From NCBI GenBank assembly GCA_035293405.1, contig DATDOE010000058.1:1-64000 (forward strand): a stretch of 64,000 bases of DNA, in the 5' to 3' direction. The translations under genes and the position numbers were made by a program. This DNA is from Gp6-AA40 sp035293405. Its GTDB lineage: Bacteria; Acidobacteriota; Vicinamibacteria; Vicinamibacterales; UBA2999. Shown here one piece after another: positions 51,532 to 59,767 of this stretch. The notes beneath the pieces are model-generated. The model worked only from the letters and a program-made list of their open reading frames with translations, was not told the origin of the DNA and did no database searches. How positions within the stretch are numbered: the first letter of the stretch is position 1; each line of letters opens with the position of its first letter.

Positions 51532-52869
51532 CTAGTACGTATTGAGATAGCGATCGATCTCCCAGGGCGAGACGTGGCGAATGTAACTGTCCCATTCCTC
51601 CCGCTTCGCCGCGAGGAAATGGTCGAAGATGTGGTCGCCCAGGGTGTCTCGCATCAGGGCGCTCTTCTCCAGCTCGTCGAGCGCTTCGCTCAAGTTGCCG
51701 GGGAGCTCGTCGATCCGCAGGTGCCGTCGTTCCCGATGGCTCATCTTGTAGATGTTCTTGTTCACGGGCGGGCCCGGGTCTATCTGCTGGTCGATGCCGT
51801 CGAGTCCGGCCCGCAACATCACGGCGAACGCCAGATACGGGTTGCATGACGGGTCGGGCATGCGAAGTTCGATGCGTGTCATCGCGCCGCGGGCCGCAGG
51901 TACGCGCACGAGCGGGCTTCGGTTTCTCGTCGACCAGGCGATCGCGGTCGGCGCCTCGTAGCCGGGCACCAGGCGTTTGAACGAGTTGACCAGCGGGTTG
52001 GTCACCGCGCAGAACTCGCGGGCATGTCGCAGCAGGCCGCCGATATAGTGCAGGCAGGTGAGACTCAGCTCGCCTTCGCCGTTCTCGTCGAAGAAGACGT
52101 TCCGGCCCTTTGAGAACAATGACTGGTGCGTGTGCATGCCCGAGCCATTCACCCCGAAGACCGGCTTCGGCATGAACGTCGCGTGCAAACCGTTGCGGTT
52201 GGCCACGTTCTTCACCACAAATCGAAACGTGCTCACGTTGTCCGCCGTGATCAGCGCGTCGTCGTACCGGAAGTCGATCTCGTGCTGGCCGGGAGCCACT
52301 TCGTGGTGCGCAGCCTCGACATGGAACCCCATCTGCTCCAGGGCCAGGATGATTTCGCGGCGAACGTCTTCGCCGAGATCGACGGGCGTCAGATCGAAGT
52401 AGCCTCCGGAGTCATGCGTTTCCGTCGTCGGTTCTCCGGTCGAGCGTCGTTGAAACAGGAAGAACTCCGCTTCAGGCCCCGCTTTCATCGTGAAGCCCTT
52501 CTCTACGGCCAGCGCGATCACGCGCTTGAGCAGAGAGCGTGGACACCCCAGAAACGGCGTGCGGTCCGGGTTGGCGATGTCGCAGATGACGCGAGCGACG
52601 CGCTCGGAACCGGCATAGCTCCAGGGAAATACCTGGAAGGTGCTGAGGTCCGGCTTGAGGTACATGTCGGACTCTTCGATACGGACAAAGCCCTCGATTG
52701 ACGAGCCGTCGAACATGATCTTGCCGTCGAGCGCTTCCTCGAACTGGCGATCGGGGACTTCCACATTCTTGATGACCCCCAGGATGTCGGTGAACTGGAG
52801 GCGCATGAACTTGACCTTTTCACGCTCGGCGCGCTCCAGGATCCGGGCCTTCGAGTCGTCTTTCGGCAT
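51532..52869 (-). CDS. glnA: Glutamine synthetase type I (GSI-alpha-like)
   Basis: 445 residues, ATP-dependent synthesis of glutamine from glutamate and ammonium. Motifs: LQFTDILGVIKNVEVPDRQF, MFDGSSIEGFVRIEESDMYL, the metal-binding PEAEFFLF, HHEVAPGQHEIDFRYDDAL, and VNGSGMHTHQSLF, RNRSPLVRVP. The segment NIYKMSHRERRH and the short length are those of GSI-alpha rather than the adenylylated GSI-beta type, which suggests feedback rather than adenylylation control. It is divergent from the PDZ gene. Confidence 0.95.
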   Translation of the reverse strand: MPKDDSKARILERAEREKVKFMRLQFTDILGVIKNVEVPDRQFEEALDGKIMFDGSSIEGFVRIEESDMYLKPDLSTFQVFPWSYAGSERVARVICDIANPDRTPFLGCPRSLLKRVIALAVEKGFTMKAGPEAEFFLFQRRSTGEPTTETHDSGGYFDLTPVDLGEDVRREIILALEQMGFHVEAAHHEVAPGQHEIDFRYDDALITADNVSTFRFVVKNVANRNGLHATFMPKPVFGVNGSGMHTHQSLFSKGRNVFFDENGEGELSLTCLHYIGGLLRHAREFCAVTNPLVNSFKRLVPGYEAPTAIAWSTRNRSPLVRVPAARGAMTRIELRMPDPSCNPYLAFAVMLRAGLDGIDQQIDPGPPVNKNIYKMSHRERRHLRIDELPGNLSEALDELEKSALMRDTLGDHIFDHFLAAKREEWDSYIRHVSPWEIDRYLNTY

Positions 52870-52957
52870 GCCCGTGATTATGCCAACTTTCCGCAGACCA
52901 CAGCCGTCTGACTAGCTGGTAGGTGGCCGCACTGCGCCACCCGGAGGTGTGTAAGCG

Positions 52958-53809
52958 ATGAAGAAGACGATGATTGGCGGCGTCGCGCTCGCTGCGATCG
53001 TGGCGCTGGCATTCGTACTCGCGCCGAGGACCGAAGCGCAGCAAGGCAACCGTATTGTCCCGCCCGTGGCTCCGGCCCCGTTCCTGCCGCTCGAAGGCCT
53101 TGGGTCGTCGATCGGCGTTGTGGTTCGCGATCAACGCACGAGCGATGCCGCGGGTGTGGTGATTGACAGCGTCAGGGAGGGTACTCCCGCCATACGCGCT
53201 GGCCTGCAGAAAGGCGACGTCGTACTCGAGTTTGATGGCGAGCGAGCGCGGAGTGCCCGGCAGTTCTCGCGACTCGTGCGTGAAACGCCGCCCGGTCAGG
53301 CCGTGAAGATGACCGTCATGCGCAACGGCTCGCGGCGGACGGTCGACATCACGCCCGAAGCGCGCGACAGCGTGGACATTCAATCGTTTCCGGGTGTGAC
53401 GGCAGGCGTGGACCGGGCGCTGCGGGCCATCCCTCGCGACTTCAACTTCAAGTTCGACGGCGAGCCCTTCGGATGGGAAGGCTTCTTCGGTTCCCCGGGT
53501 CGTCTCGGCGTCATGGTGACGCCAATGAGCGATCAGCTGGCCGCCTACTTCGGCGTCAAGGACGGCGTGCTGGTGTCGGCGGTTACGGAGAACACTCCCG
53601 CCGCTGCCGCCGGGTTGAAGGCCGGCGACGTGGTGATGGCTGCGAATGGGCGCGCGGTCGCCTCAGCGGCGGACCTGAGCCGAGAGGTGCGCGAGGTCCA
53701 GCCAGGATCGAGGCTCAGTATTCGTGTCATGAGAGACCGCAAGGAAATCACGGTGACGGTCACGATTCCTGAGGCCCGAAAGGTGCCTGCCGGAACTCAA
53801 CCCATTTAG
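52958..53809 (+). CDS. Secreted double-PDZ protein without protease domain
   Basis: 283 residues with an N-terminal signal peptide or anchor (MKKTMIGGVALAAIVALAFV, then APRTEAQQ). Two PDZ domains: residues about 49-128 (GVVIDSVREGTPAIRAGLQK, GDVVLEFDG) and about 185-275 (GVLVSAVTENTPAAAAGLKA, GDVVMAANG). The trypsin-like domain of HtrA/DegP is missing, so it probably binds exposed C-termini in the periplasm as an adaptor. Its stop is 4 bp from the stop of the convergent GAF gene. Confidence 0.85.
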   Translation: MKKTMIGGVALAAIVALAFVLAPRTEAQQGNRIVPPVAPAPFLPLEGLGSSIGVVVRDQRTSDAAGVVIDSVREGTPAIRAGLQKGDVVLEFDGERARSARQFSRLVRETPPGQAVKMTVMRNGSRRTVDITPEARDSVDIQSFPGVTAGVDRALRAIPRDFNFKFDGEPFGWEGFFGSPGRLGVMVTPMSDQLAAYFGVKDGVLVSAVTENTPAAAAGLKAGDVVMAANGRAVASAADLSREVREVQPGSRLSIRVMRDRKEITVTVTIPEARKVPAGTQPI

Positions 53810-53813
53810 CGCT

Positions 53814-54983
53814 TCAGGCTTCGGCGGCCTTGTCGAGCGGTGGCACGTTCACAGGTGCCGCCGCGCTGGCCGCGGGCCATCCCGCCAGCGCGGCCGCGAG
53901 TTGTGCGGCCAACATCGTCGTCACCGCCTTGGTCACGGGGTCCCCTTCACGGCCGTGTGGGAGTTCTACCGCCAGCACTCCGACACACCGTTCTGGCCCG
54001 AGCATCGGAGCTACCAACGCACCCTGCACTCCGTCGTCGCCTGTCACGACCTGCATCGTTCCCTCACGCCAGGCCGCGGCGGTCGCATTGATCGCCGCCC
54101 GATTGATCGGGCCGAGGCGTCTGATCACCTGCGGGTGATAGCCGAAGGCCGACGCGGCAAACAGTTCCTCGCCCGCAGCCATCCAGACGACAATGCCCGA
54201 CGCGTCCAGCATTGATGCCGCTCGTGCGAGCAGTCCCGGGAGATCGTCCGCCGAGGTCAATCTTGCGATGACCGTGCACAACTCCGCCGCCACCGACAGA
54301 TCAGGCCGCTCTGGTTCAACAAACCTTTGTGCGGCCTCCGCCCGAGGGACGACCGCAGGTACGACGGAGTAGGGCAATGACTCAGGAAGGGCGCGTGCAG
54401 CGGGTACTCGCACCAACAGGATGAGGCCAAGCGCCCAGACGCCTGCCACGGCCCCGATGATCGTCCACGCGGACTTCAGCGCAGTATCGCGGGCACTGGC
54501 GGCGGCGGCGCTTTCGGCAACGCGCAGGCCATGCAGCCCGGATGTCATCGCATCGGTGGCCTTCCGTGCGTCGGAGAAGATCAAGTCGGCCGCCATCAAG
54601 TCCTGACCGAGCCACAAGTGCTCTTGGGCCCGGGCTTCGATACTGCCGAGAGCGGTGGCACCATCAGCTATCGCCTGAAGCGTGCGTCCGCCGTCGAGCG
54701 AGCGCACGTGCGGCCGCAAGCTCGAAGTCTCGATCCGGACCAACTCGATAAGTGACGGGACGCGCTCGGCCTGGCGGTCGGCAGACGGCGCCATATAGGC
54801 CAGCTGTGCCGCGTTGACGGCGGCTACGGCCGTCGACAGATGATCGATCCGATCGGCTGTGTCCTGCTCGCTTCGGGCAAGCTCAGCGATCTGCTTCGCA
54901 ATGCTCCAGGTTGAAAGGACCGCCCCGATACCGGCTGCAAGAAGCAGCGCCAAGAGGACGAAACGACCCACACGCGTCCGCAT
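53814..54983 (-). CDS. Membrane protein with periplasmic helical sensor and cytoplasmic GAF domain
   Basis: 389 residues. A first membrane helix (VGRFVLLALLLAAGIGAVLS), a helical periplasmic region of about 140 residues, a second membrane helix (SAWTIIGAVAGVWALGLILL), and a C-terminal GAF-like domain from about residue 225 (ARAASMLDASGIVVWMAAGE, LVAPMLGPERCVGVLAVELP). No kinase, cyclase or HAMP output follows, so it may signal through a partner. Ends in a Pro/Ala-rich tail. Confidence 0.7.
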   Translation of the reverse strand: MRTRVGRFVLLALLLAAGIGAVLSTWSIAKQIAELARSEQDTADRIDHLSTAVAAVNAAQLAYMAPSADRQAERVPSLIELVRIETSSLRPHVRSLDGGRTLQAIADGATALGSIEARAQEHLWLGQDLMAADLIFSDARKATDAMTSGLHGLRVAESAAAASARDTALKSAWTIIGAVAGVWALGLILLVRVPAARALPESLPYSVVPAVVPRAEAAQRFVEPERPDLSVAAELCTVIARLTSADDLPGLLARAASMLDASGIVVWMAAGEELFAASAFGYHPQVIRRLGPINRAAINATAAAWREGTMQVVTGDDGVQGALVAPMLGPERCVGVLAVELPHGREGDPVTKAVTTMLAAQLAAALAGWPAASAAAPVNVPPLDKAAEA

Positions 54984-55025
54984 GTCTCGCCACAGGATAG
55001 CGCGACTTCGGGCCTTCGGCGCGCG

Positions 55026-56099
55026 CTAGAACTCGATATGCGTTTGAACGAGTGCCCGGTTGTCGTCCAGCCTGGTGGGGGTGTCGTAGTGAACCTGCTC
55101 GTTCGTGGCAACCAACCCCACACGCGTGCGCGGCCACACGAACCAGTACGCGCCGCCGGCGATGACGCGCTGTTGCCCGCTGTCGGCGACCGAATCGTCG
55201 GTTTCGAACGAGTCGTAGCGCAGTATTCCTGCCCATCCTGAAGGGCCTTGCCGAGGCTCGACGAATGCGGACCACCCTTGTCGATCGATATCACGTGGCG
55301 TGATGGCTGACGGATTCTCCGTCGCCGCGACGCGCTGCAGGGTGACGACCAGACGCCGGTGCTCGAAGCTGCCCATTACGATCCCGAGGTGCCGCGGTCT
55401 GTCTGCCGCGTACCAACCGGCGTTGAAGAACCCGGAGATGCGCAGGCCATGGGCGATCCCGCGGTTGGCGAGGGGCCGCAGCGTGAGCCGACCCTGGACG
55501 CTCTTGAATTTGTTGGCCTCCGCCTGTGTGAACCCCTCGCCGTTGAAAACGCCCACATGCACTTCGCCAAGGCCTTTCGGCAACGGCGTGAAATAGCCCG
55601 CGCCGAAATCGGCCGAGCCGGGAATCAGCCCGTCGCGCTCCGCGAACATCTGACCCTGCACACGATACCGGTTGACCCCCTCCTCGAAGTCCAGCCAGGG
55701 CGTCTGCTGAAGACCGAGACGCGCCCAGCTGCCAGCGCGACCCAGAGTGTCGAACTGCGCGAACGCGTACTTCACACGGACGGTCAGACTTCCAGCCAGA
55801 CTGCCGTCGGTGATCCGCCGGATGTCCGGCGTGAATCGGAAGCGGACGCGGCTCGCGAGCTGCGCGTTGATGTTGATATACGCGCGGGTCACGTCGAACG
55901 AGTTGACGCCGTCGCGGTTCTCGACTTCGGCGGCATATTGCAGATACGACACCATGCCAATCCTGATGATTGGGTACTCAGGCTGCGCGGGTGCGGCCGA
56001 AGGGGCCGGGGCTGGCGGAGGCGTCTGTGGGCTGGACTGTGCGAAAAGAGGAGCGGTCGAAACGATCAGCAGAGTGAAGACAAGAACACCACGCGTCAT
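55026..56099 (-). CDS. Outer-membrane porin-like beta-barrel (phosphate-selective porin O/P type)
   Basis: 357 residues from ATG 56099; the frame extends upstream without conserved sequence. Signal peptide (MTRGVLVFTLLIVSTAPLFA), then a Pro/Ala linker and a barrel with alternating strands: NSFDVTRAYININAQLASRV, RFRFTPDIRRITDGSLAGSL, SWARLGLQQTPWLDFEEGVN. It ends with a terminal Phe (QTHIEF), the usual outer-membrane insertion signal. The match to the O/P porin pattern is moderate; substrate unknown. Confidence 0.7.
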   Translation of the reverse strand: MTRGVLVFTLLIVSTAPLFAQSSPQTPPPAPAPSAAPAQPEYPIIRIGMVSYLQYAAEVENRDGVNSFDVTRAYININAQLASRVRFRFTPDIRRITDGSLAGSLTVRVKYAFAQFDTLGRAGSWARLGLQQTPWLDFEEGVNRYRVQGQMFAERDGLIPGSADFGAGYFTPLPKGLGEVHVGVFNGEGFTQAEANKFKSVQGRLTLRPLANRGIAHGLRISGFFNAGWYAADRPRHLGIVMGSFEHRRLVVTLQRVAATENPSAITPRDIDRQGWSAFVEPRQGPSGWAGILRYDSFETDDSVADSGQQRVIAGGAYWFVWPRTRVGLVATNEQVHYDTPTRLDDNRALVQTHIEF

Positions 56100-56182
56100 A
56101 TGGCCGTTACTTATACGACGTGTAGGTTTCCGACCCGTGTCTTTAGCGTTACATGTGTGTAAAACGCACACGGAGGGGCTTC

Positions 56183-57925
56183 TTACCTGGTGCCACCGGG
56201 AGGCGATGACGTCTTCGGACGAAGAATCACATACGTCGGCAGGCCGATGGCCTTGAAGCGTTCCATCACGCCGCGAGCCGGCTCCTCGTCAGGCTGCTCC
56301 GCCTGGAATTTGATCGTCACGTAGCCAGCGAGAGCGGTCTTCACACTCGCGTCGGCCAGTGTGGTCTTGTCCATCGTCAGACAGTTCTTGCACCACGTCG
56401 CCCACATGTCGATGAGAACGGGCTTTTCCTCACGAAGCGCAACCGTCAAGCCGTCGGCGAGCGACGCGTGCCAGCCCGCCTTGAGTTGTGCGTCGACGCT
56501 CGATCTGACCTCGCTCGCGTCTACCCAGCGGTCGGCGAACAAGCTGTAGCCCAGATAGCCGTAGTAGGCAGCGGTCGCAAGGATCAGGATGCCGAATGCC
56601 TGCTTTACTCGGACCATCCATGCACCTGGTTTGGGTAGCGACGTGAGCCCGGCTCCCGCCAGAGGCCACGGCACCGCCATGCCGACACCAAGAAGGAACG
56701 GCAGCCCCAGCGCCATCACACTGCCTTGCGCGTAGAGATCGCTCGAGAACAGCACAACCTGGATGACGACTGGCGCAACGCAGGCGCCTGCCAGCAACGC
56801 GGCGATGGCCCCCATCCCGAAGGCGACCGCCACCGTGCCCCGACCCGGGCCGCCCGCTCCGGCCGAACCGGCAAACCGCGAGAAGTCGATCGTGATCACG
56901 TCGAACATCGCCAGTGCCAGCACGGCAAAGATGATCGCAATCGACACGTTGAACCAGGGTGAGGCGTTGATCGTGCCGAAGGTACTGGCGGTCGTGATGA
57001 CGATGACACCCAGCACCCCGTAGACGAGCGCCATCGCCGCTCCATAGACACCGCCAAGCAGGAACCCTCTGCCGCGCGAGCCTGCCTGTGCGCCGGCGCC
57101 GATGATCGCGAGATTGATCGGAATCATCGGCAGGACGCACGGTGTGAGGTTGAGGGCGAGGCCTCCGAGAAACACGATCAGCAAGATCGCGAGCGGACCG
57201 CGGCCTTCGAACAGCCCTTCTTCCTTGACGCCGTTCTCGGCATTCCGCACGAATGTGAGGAAGTCATTCGTGCCGAGATACCCGCCGGTAGTCGCCACCA
57301 CGGAGAAGTCATCCAATTGCGCGACGCCGCCATCCTTGATCGGCGCCGCCGGCACGACCGGCGCTCCGGTCGTCAAGGCGGGTGCGGCACCCGTTCCGAA
57401 CGCGATGCGATCGAAGATCTCCGAGTGCGTCTTCGTCGGTGTTGCGCCCGCTGCGGCGACGGTCAGCGTCCAACGGAGATCGGCCGTGACCGGTGGGTAG
57501 CAGAGTTTGTCATCGCACGCCTGATAGCGAAGGCGTGCTGGTATTTCGATCGGTCCGAGCGCAGTCGTCGGTTCGACGTCGAACTCCACTCCAATCGCAA
57601 ACTCGTGCTCGAACACAGCCAGCGGCTGCGATTGCCCAGCCTGTTCGAAGTCGGTGGCCTTGGGGTACACGACCTCGGTCGCGTTCACGCCCGGCGGCGC
57701 GGTGAAGGAGAGTGCCGTCGCGATCAGAGAGGGATCGCGGGGAGCGTTGGACTGGACGTGAAACCGCTCGGGAATGCGAACGAGAAGCGCTGCCCGGACC
57801 CGTGTGCCGGGTCGGGCGTCGGACTCCACGACCGGCGTCAGGTCGGCGCGAACGCCTCGAAACTGTCCGAACGCGATGCAGGGTGCGACGATCAGCAGCG
57901 CGACCGCCGCGGCCAATCGGCGCAT
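56183..57925 (-). CDS. dsbD: Thiol:disulfide interchange protein DsbD
   Basis: 580 residues from ATG 57925. Signal peptide (MRRLAAAVALLIVAPCIAFG), periplasmic DsbD-alpha domain with the C137/C142 pair (CDDKLC), a multi-helix membrane domain with C263 (TPCVLPMIP) and C382 (GACVAPVV), and a C-terminal thioredoxin-like domain with WATWCKNC (C512, C515). It passes electrons from cytoplasmic thioredoxin to periplasmic thiol proteins. All six redox Cys are present. It starts 2 bp after the NuoG-like stop; a longer in-frame extension upstream lies inside that gene and is not conserved. Confidence 0.93.
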   Translation of the reverse strand: MRRLAAAVALLIVAPCIAFGQFRGVRADLTPVVESDARPGTRVRAALLVRIPERFHVQSNAPRDPSLIATALSFTAPPGVNATEVVYPKATDFEQAGQSQPLAVFEHEFAIGVEFDVEPTTALGPIEIPARLRYQACDDKLCYPPVTADLRWTLTVAAAGATPTKTHSEIFDRIAFGTGAAPALTTGAPVVPAAPIKDGGVAQLDDFSVVATTGGYLGTNDFLTFVRNAENGVKEEGLFEGRGPLAILLIVFLGGLALNLTPCVLPMIPINLAIIGAGAQAGSRGRGFLLGGVYGAAMALVYGVLGVIVITTASTFGTINASPWFNVSIAIIFAVLALAMFDVITIDFSRFAGSAGAGGPGRGTVAVAFGMGAIAALLAGACVAPVVIQVVLFSSDLYAQGSVMALGLPFLLGVGMAVPWPLAGAGLTSLPKPGAWMVRVKQAFGILILATAAYYGYLGYSLFADRWVDASEVRSSVDAQLKAGWHASLADGLTVALREEKPVLIDMWATWCKNCLTMDKTTLADASVKTALAGYVTIKFQAEQPDEEPARGVMERFKAIGLPTYVILRPKTSSPPGGTR

Positions 57926-57927
57926 GG

Positions 57928-59736
57928 TTACTCGACGGGCTTGAGCGGAATGTAGGCCGGCCCCGAGACCGCCCCACCTTCCATCTGCACGTTGTGACCC
58001 TTCACAGGCGGCGCGTCCTGATACAGGAAGTCCCACTTCCACCGCTCGGAGGGGTTCGACGCCTGCAGCCAGTTGCTCGCGGTCACGGGGCGGGCAAACG
58101 CCATTTTGTCCGCATCGGCGTATTTCGATCCCGGCATTGCCGCGCTGACGGCTTGTCGAACGTCGCTCGAGCTGCGATAGGGCAGCGAGAGGCCGAGTGA
58201 CTGAGCTACGCCGGCGAGGATCTGCCAGTCCTCGCGTGCTTCTCCGGGCGGCGCGATGGCCCGGGAGGCGGCTTGCACGCGGCCCCGATCGTTTGTGTAG
58301 ATGGCGTCTTTCTCTACCCACGCTGCACCTGGCAGGACGATGTCGGCTGCCGTCACGAGATCTGACATCACGATCCCCTGCACGACCAGCAGAGGCAGGG
58401 TGCCGTTTCGTCGCGCCGCGACAATCCAGGAGACATCCCCCATGGAACCCTCAGGACCCGGATCGATGACGTACAACACTTTGACGCGCCCGCCCTCGAC
58501 TGCGGTTCGGAGCGCCGTCAGATCGGCGGGACCGTCATTCCCGAGACCGACGCTGAAGCCCAAGTCGCGGGCGCCGTTGACGTTGGGTGCGTCTGTGGCC
58601 GCCACTTTGAATTGGGCGTTCGGCGGCTGAGGCTTCTCGCGCCGCGTCCAGGTGACGCTCACCAAAGCGAGTCCATCAGTGCCAAGCAGCCCCTCGACCA
58701 TCTGCTTCAGGACAAACAACTCTTCGATCGCGGCATGGGCCGATACAAGGAACCGGACAGACCCAGGGTCCGCCGCGCCCGCAGTCTGAATGCGGTCACG
58801 AAGGCGAGGCTCGATGTCGTGCCACGCCACCATATCCAAGGCCGAACTGCCCCGCAGCATCGGACGGCGGAGACGCGCGTCTCCCTCCACCCAGTGGTAT
58901 TCGAAACGGCCGATGTCGCACATCCAGTAGCTGTTGACGTCGGGGTTGAGCCGTGGCGTCATCCGAATGAGACGCGATCCCCTTGCCCACTCTGGCTTGG
59001 CTTTGAGCCACGCGCTCGTGTTGCAGCCTTTCGAGCAGAGAGTGCAGACCGTGTCAACGACGCCCGGGTTGTCCCAGGGCCGGCTCTTGAACCGGTACTC
59101 GCGTGTCGTGATGGCGCCGACCGGGCAGACGTCCATGAGATTCCCCGACAGGAGGGAATGCACACCTTCCTCTCGGAACGTGGCGATTTCGCTGCCGTTG
59201 CCGCGGTCGACAATCCCGATCTGCGCGTCGCCGTCGATCTCCCGCATGAAACGGGCGCACCGCGTGCACAGGATGCACCGATTCCGGTTCAGCATCAGCG
59301 TCGGCCCGAAATCGACGTCTGCCTTCACGCCCTCGCCGTCGAACACGCGGCGGGGGAAGTCCATCCGGCTGTCCGCAGGCCCGAATGAATATGAGAAATC
59401 CTGCAGCGGGCACTCGCCACCCTTGTCGCAGACGGGGCAGTCCAGCGGGTGGTTGACGAGCAGAAACTCGAGCACGCCGGCGCGCGCCTGCGTGGTTTCC
59501 TGGTCGCGTGTGCTCACCACCATCCCCTCGGTGCAGAGCGTCGAGCAGGACGTCTGCAGCTTCGGCATCTTCTCGATCTTGACGATGCAGACGCGGCAGG
59601 ACCCGTCGACGGTCAGTCCCGGGTGGTAGCAGTAGTAGGGGACGGAGATTCCGGCTTCGATAGCCGCTTGCAGGACGGTTTTCCCCTTGTTGACCGTGAC
59701 CTGCCGGCCGTCGATGGTCAGCGTGACCGTGTCCAT
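57928..59736 (-). CDS. NuoG-like iron-sulfur subunit, no other nuo genes nearby
   Basis: 602 residues resembling the 75-kDa subunit of complex I. A 2Fe-2S site at C36, C47, C50, C64; a His/Cys3 4Fe-4S site at H96, C100, C103, C109; a second 4Fe-4S site at C154, C157, C160, C204; and an N7-type site C231, C234, C238, C273. A shortened molybdopterin-oxidoreductase-like domain follows and lacks obvious cofactor motifs. Full NuoG is often 700-900 residues, so the C-terminal part is reduced. It may be the complex I subunit encoded away from the main operon, or belong to a NAD-linked hydrogenase-like complex. Confidence 0.88.
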   Translation of the reverse strand: MDTVTLTIDGRQVTVNKGKTVLQAAIEAGISVPYYCYHPGLTVDGSCRVCIVKIEKMPKLQTSCSTLCTEGMVVSTRDQETTQARAGVLEFLLVNHPLDCPVCDKGGECPLQDFSYSFGPADSRMDFPRRVFDGEGVKADVDFGPTLMLNRNRCILCTRCARFMREIDGDAQIGIVDRGNGSEIATFREEGVHSLLSGNLMDVCPVGAITTREYRFKSRPWDNPGVVDTVCTLCSKGCNTSAWLKAKPEWARGSRLIRMTPRLNPDVNSYWMCDIGRFEYHWVEGDARLRRPMLRGSSALDMVAWHDIEPRLRDRIQTAGAADPGSVRFLVSAHAAIEELFVLKQMVEGLLGTDGLALVSVTWTRREKPQPPNAQFKVAATDAPNVNGARDLGFSVGLGNDGPADLTALRTAVEGGRVKVLYVIDPGPEGSMGDVSWIVAARRNGTLPLLVVQGIVMSDLVTAADIVLPGAAWVEKDAIYTNDRGRVQAASRAIAPPGEAREDWQILAGVAQSLGLSLPYRSSSDVRQAVSAAMPGSKYADADKMAFARPVTASNWLQASNPSERWKWDFLYQDAPPVKGHNVQMEGGAVSGPAYIPLKPVE

Positions 59737-59767
59737 AAGCTATCGATTTTAGTTCAAAAGGCGAGGT

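Noticed and set aside
57926..58321. 132-residue N-terminal extension of DsbD.
   Set aside because: It lies inside the NuoG-like gene in another frame, is Arg-rich, and would bury the clear signal peptide that starts at 57925.
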